26,055 nt of DNA, taken from positions 1 to 26,055 of the forward strand of contig DCGQ01000039.1 in NCBI GenBank assembly GCA_002314635.1, in the 5' to 3' direction. This document shows positions 1-7,267 of this stretch, piece by piece. The notes beneath the pieces were generated by a model. It saw only the letters and a list, made by a program, of their open reading frames with translations. It ran no database searches and was not told where the DNA came from. How positions within the stretch are numbered: the first letter of the stretch is position 1; every line of letters begins with the position of its first letter. Origin of the DNA: Clostridiales bacterium UBA1774. GTDB lineage: Bacteria > Bacillota > Clostridia > Oscillospirales > Oscillospiraceae. The translations under genes and the position numbers were made by a program.

Positions 1-65
1 CATTGTTTAATTTACAAGGTACACCAGCAGGCACGAAACCCGCGCTCTCCGCTGAGAGCTTGCAC

Positions 66-94
66 AATATAGCATGGATGTTCTTTCTTGTCAA
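66..94 (-). promoter_or_regulatory. Strong leftward promoter, probably for a stable-RNA operon
   Basis: On the minus strand there is a perfect -35 TTGACA (89-94), a 17-base spacer and a -10 TATATT (66-71), preceded by A/T-rich tracts (about 95-122) that resemble an UP element. Downstream, towards the window edge, come a small hairpin (GCTCTC/GAGAGC) and then a TGTACCTTG..AAATTAAACAA stretch. That stretch resembles the boxA-like leader in front of 16S rRNA in Firmicutes. No coding start with an RBS is seen before the edge. The rRNA assignment is inferred; the promoter itself is well supported. Confidence 0.65.
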
Positions 95-124
95 CACTTT
101 TTTTGAACTTTTCGAAAAAATCCA

Positions 125-152
125 TTGTTATTTCCCCATCCGCATGTATAAT
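125..152 (+). promoter_or_regulatory. Promoter of the AAA+ ATPase gene
   Basis: A -35 TTGTTA (125-130) and a perfect -10 TATAAT (147-152) are separated by 16 bases. They lie 33 bases upstream of the chosen ATG and are back to back with the strong leftward promoter. Confidence 0.7.
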
Positions 153-185
153 AGAGAACAACATCATCATAACAGGGGAATCAAT

Positions 186-1553
186 ATGCTGAACACGCAG
201 AATCTGGATACGCTTCACGGGTACTACCTGATTAAAACCGCCCTGATCCATAAAAAAATCGGCCATGACGACTTTGCTCCGCAGATCGACCGGCTGTGCC
301 GGGATCTCTGTCTTGGTCTTTGGAAAGGACAGACCCTGACTGAAAACCATATCAAGGTCTATGACGCATTGTACGCCAAGGGTCAGCCGAAGCCTTCTAC
401 CCTTTACTGGGAGCTGGTATCTGCGGAAGCAGCATATCCGGGTTTTGCAGTGCCCGATTTCTTCCGTGTGCTGGTTCTGACACGAAAGGATGCGGCAGAA
501 GCCCTGTTGGCATTCTGTCAGGAGCTGATGCGCCGCGTGTGCGACCCCAGTCTGTCTGTCGAAACGGAAAACGCCTTTATCTCCGAAACCGGGAAGCTGC
601 TGGAGGCCGTTCTGCAATCGAATAATCCTCTGGGTTTTACCCCCAGGCCTTCCTCCGCACACAGCACACCCGCCGCGCAGGTGAGCGAACAGGCCCCGGC
701 GGATGCGCCGCAGGCCGAAGAAGTCAGGCCGCCGGAGAATCTGGACAAGCTGCTGGAAGAACTGGACAGTCTGGTGGGCCTCACCCAGATCAAAAAGGAT
801 GTTCGCAGTCTCATCAACCTGATCAAAGTCCGCAAGCTGCGGCAGGAGCAGGGCCTTGCCACGCCGGAGCTGAGTCTGCACATGGTATTCACCGGCAATC
901 CGGGCACCGGCAAAACCACCGTTGCCCGTCTGCTGGCGCGACTTTACCGCTCCATCGGCGTTTTGGAAACGGACAAGATGCTGGAAGTGGATCGCAGCGG
1001 TTTGGTCGCAGGCTATGTGGGGCAGACGGCGCTGAAAACCATGGAGGCCGTGAAAAAGGCGCAGGGCGGCATCCTCTTTGTGGACGAAGCTTACTCACTG
1101 GTACCGGACGGCAGCGGCAACGACTTCGGTCAGGAAGCCATCAGTACCATTCTGAAGGCCATGGAGGATATGCGGGAGGATCTGGTGGTCATTGTCGCCG
1201 GTTATCCGGAGCCGATGGAGCGTTTCATCAGCTCCAACCCCGGCTTGGAGAGCCGATTCGGAAAATACTTTAACTTTGAGGACTACAACGGCGATGAGCT
1301 GATGGAGATTTTCCGGATGCAGTGTAAAAAGAACCAATACCAGCCGGACGAGGAAGCCGAAAAATTCTGCATAGACCTGTTTCGTGATCTGTATGAAAAC
1401 CGGGACGAAAACTTCGGCAATGCCCGCGATGTCCGTAATATCTTTGAACACGCGGTACAGGCGCAGGCCAACCGCGTGGCACAGCTGGAAGCTCCCACCA
1501 GAGAGGATCTGCTCTGTCTGAAAAAAGAGGATATCGTGAAAAGCGAAGCATGA
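186..1553 (+). CDS. AAA+ ATPase of the CbbX/SpoVK type
   Basis: This 455-residue protein has a C-terminal AAA+ domain of the CbbX/SpoVK family. Walker A is GNPGTGKTT (about 237-245) and Walker B is ILFVDEAYS with D300-E301. An arginine-finger/sensor region follows (ESRFGKYFNF, GNARDVRNIFEHA). The first 200 or so residues are helical and not recognisable to me, and a Pro/Ala-rich linker (about 155-185) joins them to the ATPase. The ATG at 186 was chosen because AGGGGAA sits just upstream and the promoter lies at 125-152; the frame stays open further upstream but that part overlaps the promoter. Family members remodel protein complexes (Rubisco for CbbX; SpoVK acts in sporulation). The substrate here is unknown. 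It stands alone, with a terminator directly after it. Confidence 0.85.
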   Translation: MLNTQNLDTLHGYYLIKTALIHKKIGHDDFAPQIDRLCRDLCLGLWKGQTLTENHIKVYDALYAKGQPKPSTLYWELVSAEAAYPGFAVPDFFRVLVLTRKDAAEALLAFCQELMRRVCDPSLSVETENAFISETGKLLEAVLQSNNPLGFTPRPSSAHSTPAAQVSEQAPADAPQAEEVRPPENLDKLLEELDSLVGLTQIKKDVRSLINLIKVRKLRQEQGLATPELSLHMVFTGNPGTGKTTVARLLARLYRSIGVLETDKMLEVDRSGLVAGYVGQTALKTMEAVKKAQGGILFVDEAYSLVPDGSGNDFGQEAISTILKAMEDMREDLVVIVAGYPEPMERFISSNPGLESRFGKYFNFEDYNGDELMEIFRMQCKKNQYQPDEEAEKFCIDLFRDLYENRDENFGNARDVRNIFEHAVQAQANRVAQLEAPTREDLLCLKKEDIVKSEA

Positions 1554-1590
1554 AAAATTTCACATCATGACAGCTTTCACGCAGAAAAAC

Positions 1591-1626
1591 GCCCCCGGGA
1601 CGTACGCAGGTACCGTCCCGGGGGGC
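1591..1626. terminator. Bidirectional hairpin terminator between convergent genes
   Basis: A GC-rich stem (CCCCCGGGACG paired with CGTCCCGGGGG) lies between the stop of the AAA+ gene and the stop of the leftward kinase-like gene. A-rich sequence lies on the left and a T-rich stretch (CTTTATTTAT) on the right, so it can serve both strands. Confidence 0.75.
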
Positions 1627-1636
1627 AAAGCTTTAT

Positions 1637-2263
1637 TTATGCCTGTTTGCCGAACTTTTCCTCCGCAGCAGCCCTGATCGCCATGACAGCGCCCTGAATG
1701 CCGGTGGTGGAGGTATTGATGCACAGATCGTAGTTATCCATATTGCGCCAGTTTGTACCGGTGTAGAACTTATGGTAGTTGGCGCGGCCCTTGTCGATCT
1801 TGGTGAGAACGCTTTCCGCATTCTTGGGATCCTGCCCGTACTCGTTGACAATGCGGTTCACCCGGTCTGCCTTATTGGCAAAGATGAACACGCGCAGCAG
1901 GCTGGGATGGTCTTTCAGTACGAAATCGGCGCAGCGACCAACAATGACGCCGTTTCCGCTGCGGGCGATATCCCGGATCACATCCGACTGCACCAGAAAC
2001 GCCCGGTCATTCACCGGCATGGTGTACTCTGCAGTCAGATCCGATGTGATGTAGGCTGCGGTTGCCAGATTATACAGGAAACTGTTGGAGGCTTTTTCCT
2101 CCGTGCGCTCAATAAATTCCTCACTGAGACCGCTTTTTTCTGCGGACATTTCAATCAGCGCACGGTCATAATAGCCATAACCCAGCAATGCTGCCAGTTC
2201 CCGACCGATAACCCGCGCTCCGGTTCCGAACTCTCTTGAGATCGTAATGATGGAATTCGCCAT
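1637..2263 (-). CDS. Cytidylate kinase-like family protein
   Basis: This 208-residue P-loop protein resembles the cytidylate kinase-like (Cytidylate_kin2) family common in Clostridia. The N-terminus ITISREFGTGARVIGREL carries the modified phosphate-binding loop, with R and D residues for the lid further on (VGRCADFVL, ANKADRVNRI). Genuine Cmk transfers phosphate from ATP to CMP/dCMP; for this divergent family the substrate is not firmly established, so no symbol is given. The start at 2263 is supported by GGAGGG eight bases upstream; an upstream in-frame start would sit inside the leader. It has its own promoter (2326-2353) and a leader containing a GGCGG/CCGCC hairpin. It is monocistronic and converges on the AAA+ gene. 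Confidence 0.8.
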   Translation of the reverse strand: MANSIITISREFGTGARVIGRELAALLGYGYYDRALIEMSAEKSGLSEEFIERTEEKASNSFLYNLATAAYITSDLTAEYTMPVNDRAFLVQSDVIRDIARSGNGVIVGRCADFVLKDHPSLLRVFIFANKADRVNRIVNEYGQDPKNAESVLTKIDKGRANYHKFYTGTNWRNMDNYDLCINTSTTGIQGAVMAIRAAAEEKFGKQA

Positions 2264-2325
2264 AATATCCCTCCGATCCTGTAATACCCCGGCGGCTGAA
2301 ACCGCCAAGCCCGTGTACTGCTCTG

Positions 2326-2353
2326 ATTATAACGATTTTTCAGCGGATTGTAA
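2326..2353 (-). promoter_or_regulatory. Promoter of the cytidylate kinase-like gene
   Basis: On the minus strand, TTACAA (2348-2353) and a perfect TATAAT (2326-2331) are spaced by 16 bases. The position between the hemZ stop and the kinase start makes this gene an independent unit. Confidence 0.65.
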
Positions 2354-2384
2354 ATGCCAATTCGCGGAATTTCCGGTTTTTCCC

Positions 2385-3821
2385 TCACTTTTCTCCGAAA
2401 AACAACGCTCTTTTTTCTTCCAGAGAGGCATCCACTGCGGCGATGTATTCATAGGGATATTTCTTATTAAAGCAGCGCAGGATTTTCCCGCCTGGCAGCA
2501 TCCGTTTCGTTGCACCGCCGGCGCCCAGACTCAGAACGGTGCAAAGTTCCTCCATCATGGCCACATTGTAGAAGCAGTCCGTGTCCGGTTTTGCCCAGCC
2601 CACATTCTCATAGCCGCCGGCGGAGAACTTCTGACGATAGAGGTAATAGGGCCGATGACCCGCCTGCGGAAGCAGCAGAAAGCTGTCATCCAGCATACCG
2701 CCTACCGTATCCCCGTCCAGACCTTCCAGCTCCATGCTGTTCAGATCAGCGCCCCGTTTTTTCGTCAGGGTGTGAACGGTCACATTCTCCGGGTCCAGCG
2801 CCAGCACCGCTTCCAGACTGCGGCGAAAATCCGCCCTGCTGTCCTCCGGCAGACCGGCGATCAGATCCATGTTGATCTGGGTATCCATGGTGTCCCGTGC
2901 CAGCGCATAACCGTCATAGATCTGCTGTACCGTATGGCGGCGGCCGATGGCCTGCAGCACCCGATCCTGCATGGTCTGGGGATTGATGCTGATACGGGTC
3001 ACGCCCCCGTCCCGCAGAGCCAGCAGCTTTTCCTTCGTAATGGTATCCGGCCGACCGGCCTCCACCGTATATTCCAGATTGGCGCTGAAATCAAAAGCTT
3101 CGCTGAGGCAGCCGATGGTGCTGCGCAGCTGCTCCGCGCTGAGGGTGGTAGGCGTTCCGCCGCCCCAGTACACCGCCCGGACCCGCAGACCCGCATCCCT
3201 GCAAAGGGCGGCAGCGCCCCGGATCTCCCGCTGCAGCGCCTCCACATAAGGCTCCACCAGCTTCAGCGATTTCTCCACGCTATGGCTGACAAAGGAGCAA
3301 TAGGCGCAGCGGGTCGGGCAGAACGGGATCCCCACATATAGAATAATGTCCTTTTCCGCCAGCTGCTCCGTGACCCGCAGACCCGCCAGCGCAGCGTCCG
3401 CGCAAAGCTCCGCCCGTTTCGGCGTCACATCGTATTCCGATTCCAGCCAGCGAATCGCGTCCGCCCGGTTCCTGCCGTTCTCCCGCAGACGGCGGGCCGC
3501 CAGCTTGCCGGGACGCACACCGGTCAGGCTGCCCCAGGGCGGCTGCACGCCGCTGAACGCCGTGGCCGCACGGTAAACGCTGAGCTTCACCAGCTTCTGT
3601 TTCTCCCGCTCCCGCAGCAGCGGCTCCTCCGGCAGCGGAGCGGACGCTTCCGCACAGCCGATGGTCGTCCGGCCTCCCGCGGTCAGCAGCGCTTCCGCGC
3701 TGCCTTCTTCGGAAAAGCGGCTTTCCAGCTTTCCTTCCCCTGCAAACAGCTCCGGCAGGAAGGACAGCATGGCCTGTTCCACCGCATAGCGGCAGTCATG
3801 CCCGGTCAGGTTGATTTCCAT
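2385..3821 (-). CDS. hemZ: Coproporphyrinogen dehydrogenase HemZ, radical SAM
   Basis: This 478-residue protein matches HemZ, the Firmicutes radical-SAM enzyme of the oxygen-independent coproporphyrinogen III oxidase/dehydrogenase family. The [4Fe-4S] motif CPTRCAYC (C168, C172, C175) follows the strand VGIPF. WGGGTPTTL and the GRPDTIT and GLPEDS segments are typical radical SAM/HemN-like landmarks. The first 155 residues are the HemZ-specific extension absent from HemN. It starts two bases after the stop of the upstream hydrolase gene and is the last gene of the recJ-rel run. Whether it truly makes haem here, or serves another SAM chemistry, cannot be told, because no other haem genes are in view. 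Confidence 0.88.
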   Translation of the reverse strand: MEINLTGHDCRYAVEQAMLSFLPELFAGEGKLESRFSEEGSAEALLTAGGRTTIGCAEASAPLPEEPLLREREKQKLVKLSVYRAATAFSGVQPPWGSLTGVRPGKLAARRLRENGRNRADAIRWLESEYDVTPKRAELCADAALAGLRVTEQLAEKDIILYVGIPFCPTRCAYCSFVSHSVEKSLKLVEPYVEALQREIRGAAALCRDAGLRVRAVYWGGGTPTTLSAEQLRSTIGCLSEAFDFSANLEYTVEAGRPDTITKEKLLALRDGGVTRISINPQTMQDRVLQAIGRRHTVQQIYDGYALARDTMDTQINMDLIAGLPEDSRADFRRSLEAVLALDPENVTVHTLTKKRGADLNSMELEGLDGDTVGGMLDDSFLLLPQAGHRPYYLYRQKFSAGGYENVGWAKPDTDCFYNVAMMEELCTVLSLGAGGATKRMLPGGKILRCFNKKYPYEYIAAVDASLEEKRALFFGEK

Positions 3822-3823
3822 GG

Positions 3824-4441
3824 TCAGTCCCGATCCCCCATGGCGTCCAGCATATAGGGGTTGTAGCGGCGTTCCCGCTCCAGACTGGTAGCATCCATAT
3901 GCCCCGGGAACACCTCAAAGTCCCCCTCCAGAGAGGCCAGACGGCGCAGCGAACCCATAATGGCAATTCTGCTGCCGCCGGGGAAATCGGTGCGGCCGCA
4001 GGAGCCGCGGAACAGGGTATCGCCGGTGAACAGGCAGTCCTCGCAGCGCAGTGTCACGCTGCCCCGGCTGTGACCCGGCGTTTCCATCACATGAAACTCC
4101 AGTCCGCCCACGGGAATCAGGTCGCCTTCTTTATAGAAGCACAGCTCATCGCCGCCTCTGTATTTCAGATCATTATCCACGCCCTCTTTATTCACATCCA
4201 GCGCGTGAATGTAAACCGTGGCCTTGGTGGCCTCATAGACGGAGGGCACAGCACCGGTATGGTCATAGTGACCGTGGGTGATGAAGATGGCCTTCACGGT
4301 CAGATGATTATCGTCAATGTAATTCAGAATCAGTCCGGACTCCGCGCCCGGGTCGATCACGGCGCAGCTGAGGGTCTTTTCATCGGTGACCACATAGCAG
4401 TTGGTGCCCAGCTGTCCTACGGAAAAAGTTTTTACCTGCAT
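3824..4441 (-). CDS. MBL-fold hydrolase, glyoxalase II-like
   Basis: This is a metallo-beta-lactamase-fold protein of 205 residues. The zinc motif THGHYDH is at 55-61, with further metal ligands in TPGHSRGS, FTGDTLF and the C-terminal FPGHMD. Its length and the opening VGxLGTNCY place it with the YcbL/glyoxalase II-like thioesterases, which hydrolyse glutathione-type or other thioesters; the actual substrate is unknown. Two adjacent ATGs occur. I chose the second (4441) because the AGGAG lies six bases before it and only three before the first (4444). It sits between dtd and hemZ, a neighbourhood often seen in Clostridia. Confidence 0.85.
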   Translation of the reverse strand: MQVKTFSVGQLGTNCYVVTDEKTLSCAVIDPGAESGLILNYIDDNHLTVKAIFITHGHYDHTGAVPSVYEATKATVYIHALDVNKEGVDNDLKYRGGDELCFYKEGDLIPVGGLEFHVMETPGHSRGSVTLRCEDCLFTGDTLFRGSCGRTDFPGGSRIAIMGSLRRLASLEGDFEVFPGHMDATSLERERRYNPYMLDAMGDRD

Positions 4442-4488
4442 CATATGCTCCTAAATGATATTACTTTACGATTTCGCAGCGGAACGCA

Positions 4489-4504
4489 CAGGGGTTCTCC
4501 CCTG
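4489..4504 (-). other. Small hairpin in the dtd-hydrolase gap
   Basis: CAGGGG and CCCCTG flank a four-base loop in the 98-base gap between dtd and the hydrolase gene. There is no T-tract, so it is more likely an RNA processing or stability element than a terminator. Confidence 0.35.
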
Positions 4505-4539
4505 CTCCGTCATGGGGAGAGGGCATTTCCCTGTCCTCC

Positions 4540-4986
4540 TTACAGTGTATCGGTATCCAGAATCAGCGTTACCGGCCCGTCATTCACGGACTCCACCAGC
4601 ATTTCCGCACCGAAAATACCGGTCTCCGGCGGAAATCCCCGGTCGGTACAGAGCTGCAGGAAGCGTTCATACAGCGGAATCGCCTCGGTGCTTTTGGCCG
4701 CCTGCAAAAATTCCGGTCTGCGGCCATGCTTACAGTTGCCGTACAGGGTGAACTGGCTTACCACCAGCAGACTGCCGTTTACATCGCTGAGGCCACGGTT
4801 CATTTTTCCGCTTTCATCCTCAAAAACGCGAAGCCCGCAGATCTTATCTGCCAGCTTCACCGCCATATCCTCCGTGTCGCCGGTCTTGATTCCCAGAAGC
4901 ACCAGATATCCCTGTCCGATGCTGCCGCTCACCTTCCCGTCCACGGTGACGGTGGCGCTCTTTACTCTGGTCAGAACCGCTCTCAT
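4540..4986 (-). CDS. dtd: D-aminoacyl-tRNA deacylase
   Basis: This is a full-length 148-residue Dtd. The two signature loops are present: SQFT (77-80, followed by LYG) and NDGPVT with the Gly137-Pro138 cis-peptide that excludes L-amino acids. The enzyme removes D-amino acids, and glycine, mischarged onto tRNA in the cytoplasm, acting as a dimer. It starts three bases after the rel stop, with only a weak G-rich stretch as SD, so it is probably translated by coupling to rel. The rel-dtd pairing is widely conserved in Firmicutes. Confidence 0.95.
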   Translation of the reverse strand: MRAVLTRVKSATVTVDGKVSGSIGQGYLVLLGIKTGDTEDMAVKLADKICGLRVFEDESGKMNRGLSDVNGSLLVVSQFTLYGNCKHGRRPEFLQAAKSTEAIPLYERFLQLCTDRGFPPETGIFGAEMLVESVNDGPVTLILDTDTL

Positions 4987-4989
4987 GGT

Positions 4990-7251
4990 TTATACCCCTT
5001 TCTTCTCCGGCAGCTCCGCTTCCGTACCGGGGCGCTGCACATCCCGGACGCTGCGGATGCCCCGCAGGTGACGCATGGCGGCATTCAGTGCCTCCGAATC
5101 CCGCACCAGCACGGACAGGAAGGCCAGCGCGCCCCCGTCCGGCATTTCCCGGATATTCAGAGAGGTCACGCCGATCTTATCCGCGTTCAGCGCGGTGACG
5201 ATATCCACGATCAGATTCGGCCGAGCCTCCGCCGTGATGGTCAGGGCGGCGGTGTACTGCCGGGCGCCGGTATCGCCCCAGCGCACGGGTACCCATCTGC
5301 CGGCGGCCTTATCCGCCTCAGTGGCCTTCCGATAGTTTGAGCAGGACTGCCGATGGACGGAAACGCCGAAACCCTTGGTGATGAAGCCCACCACCGTATC
5401 CCCGGGAACCGGGGTGCAGCAGCGGGAAAATTTCACAAGGCAGTTGTCCAGATCGCCTACCAGAATGCCGTCCACGCCCTTTTCCGTGACGGGCGGCTTT
5501 TTCAGCAGATCCTCCGGCTGCAGCGCCTTCTCCTGCTTCTGAACCTTGGCGACCTCTTCCTTGATCCGGTTCAGCGCCCGGACGGTGGTCATGCCGCCGT
5601 AGCCTACGGAGGCAAACAGATCATCCATGCCCGTGACGGCCAGCTTTTTCAGCACCGGCGTCATGATCTCCGGGTCATTCAGCGTATCCGCATGGATGCC
5701 GCTGTGCTTCAGCGCGGCTTCCATGGCGCTGCGGCCCCGGATGATATTCTCCTCCCGCTTCTCCTTCTTGAACCACTGGCGGATCTTCGCACGGGCAGCG
5801 GAGGATTTGGCCATGCTGATCCAGTCTCTGGCGGGGCCTTTGGCGGTGGGGGAGGTGCTGACCTCCACGATGTCACCGTTGTCCAGCACCCGGTCAAAGG
5901 ACACGATGCGGCCGTTGACCTTGGCGCCGGTCATATGGTTACCTACCTGTGAGTGGATGGAATAGGCAAAATCGATGGGGGTTGCTCCGGCAGGGAGATT
6001 GATTACATCGCCCTTGGGGGTAAATACAAACACCTCATCGGAGAACATATCCACTTTCAGCTCGGAGATAAATTCCGGAGCCTCCGTGTCCTGCTGGGCC
6101 TCCAGCAGACTTCGGATCCACTCGAATTTCTCCTCATCCGCCGCGCCGGCGATCCCGTCCTTATACTTCCAGTGAGCAGCCACGCCGTACTCGGCGGTGT
6201 GGTGCATTTCGGCGGTGCGGATCTGCACCTCGAAGGGGATGCCCTCGGTGCCGATGACGGAGGTATGGATGGACTGATACATATTCGGCTTTGGTGTGGC
6301 GATATAGTCCTTGAACCGGCCGGGAATGGGGTTGAACAGGTCGTGGATGTGACCCAGCACATTATAGCAGTCCGGAATCGTGTCCACTACCACCCGGAAG
6401 GCGCAGAGATCCAGCACCTCGTCGAATTTCTTATTCTGGTTCACCATCTTCCGGTATATGCTGTAAATATGCTTCAGGCGGCCGTATACCTCGCAGCGGA
6501 TGCCGGACACCTCCATCCGGTGCTTGATCCGTTCCTGAATGTTGTCCATGAAATCGCTGAGCTGTTCCATGCGGGCGTCCAGCTGCACCACGATTTCCTG
6601 ATAGCCGATGGGATCCAGATAGATCAGGCTCAGATCCTCCAGCTCCCATTTGACCCGCTGCATCCCCAGCCGGTGCGCCAGCGGCGCATAGATTTCCATG
6701 GTTTCCAGTGCTTTTTCCCGGCGCTTGGCCTCAGACTGGAAGTTCATGGTGTGCATATTATGCAGCCGGTCGGCGATCTTGATCAGGATCACGCGGATAT
6801 CCTTGGACATGGCCAGCAGCATCTTACGCAGATTTTCCATCTGCGCTTCTTCCTTGGTGGTATAGACCACCCGTGTCAGCTTGGTCACGCCCTCCACGAT
6901 ATCCGCAACCTGCGAACCGAACAGTTTTGCCACTTCTTCATGGGTGGCGTCCGTATCCTCGATGGTGTCATGGAGCAGACAGGCAATGATGCTGTCCTCA
7001 TCCAGTCCCATCTGGGTGCAGGCCATCGCTGCCGCCAGCGGATGGGTGATATAAGGGCTCCCGTCCTTCCGAACCTGCTTCTCATGCTTCTTTCTGGCAT
7101 ACTCAAATGCCGACCGCAGCCGCGCCCGGTTCAGATTGGGGTTATCGTGCAGAGTCTGCTTTTCCAGTTCGTCGTAGAGCTTCTCTACTTCGTCTATCCC
7201 GGCGCTTTCCGCCGACGGCTCCGCACCATCAATTCTTTTTTTCTCATCCAT
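4990..7251 (-). CDS. rel: Bifunctional (p)ppGpp synthetase/hydrolase, RelA/SpoT family
   Basis: This 753-residue long-form Rel has every expected domain in order. The HD hydrolase domain carries H70, HD (94-95) and ED (98-99) in HDTIEDTD. The synthetase domain has GRFKDYIATPKPN and EVQIRTAEMHHTAEYG. It is followed by TGS (FTPKGDVINLPAGATPIDFA), a helical/zinc-finger region (RCCTPVPGD) and a C-terminal ACT/RRM domain. RFKD fits the RxKD motif of bifunctional enzymes rather than the ExDD of RelA, so both synthesis and hydrolysis are expected. The enzyme senses stalled ribosomes and sets the stringent response. The start follows AAGGAT about ten bases upstream and lies 16 bases after the recJ stop, so it is probably co-transcribed from the recJ promoter. 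Confidence 0.95.
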   Translation of the reverse strand: MDEKKRIDGAEPSAESAGIDEVEKLYDELEKQTLHDNPNLNRARLRSAFEYARKKHEKQVRKDGSPYITHPLAAAMACTQMGLDEDSIIACLLHDTIEDTDATHEEVAKLFGSQVADIVEGVTKLTRVVYTTKEEAQMENLRKMLLAMSKDIRVILIKIADRLHNMHTMNFQSEAKRREKALETMEIYAPLAHRLGMQRVKWELEDLSLIYLDPIGYQEIVVQLDARMEQLSDFMDNIQERIKHRMEVSGIRCEVYGRLKHIYSIYRKMVNQNKKFDEVLDLCAFRVVVDTIPDCYNVLGHIHDLFNPIPGRFKDYIATPKPNMYQSIHTSVIGTEGIPFEVQIRTAEMHHTAEYGVAAHWKYKDGIAGAADEEKFEWIRSLLEAQQDTEAPEFISELKVDMFSDEVFVFTPKGDVINLPAGATPIDFAYSIHSQVGNHMTGAKVNGRIVSFDRVLDNGDIVEVSTSPTAKGPARDWISMAKSSAARAKIRQWFKKEKREENIIRGRSAMEAALKHSGIHADTLNDPEIMTPVLKKLAVTGMDDLFASVGYGGMTTVRALNRIKEEVAKVQKQEKALQPEDLLKKPPVTEKGVDGILVGDLDNCLVKFSRCCTPVPGDTVVGFITKGFGVSVHRQSCSNYRKATEADKAAGRWVPVRWGDTGARQYTAALTITAEARPNLIVDIVTALNADKIGVTSLNIREMPDGGALAFLSVLVRDSEALNAAMRHLRGIRSVRDVQRPGTEAELPEKKGV

Positions 7252-7267
7252 ACGGCAGTGATCCTTT

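Noticed and set aside
2247..3341. Rightward frame of 364 codons opposite hemZ
   Set aside because: It is antisense to HemZ and lacks start signals and recognisable domains.
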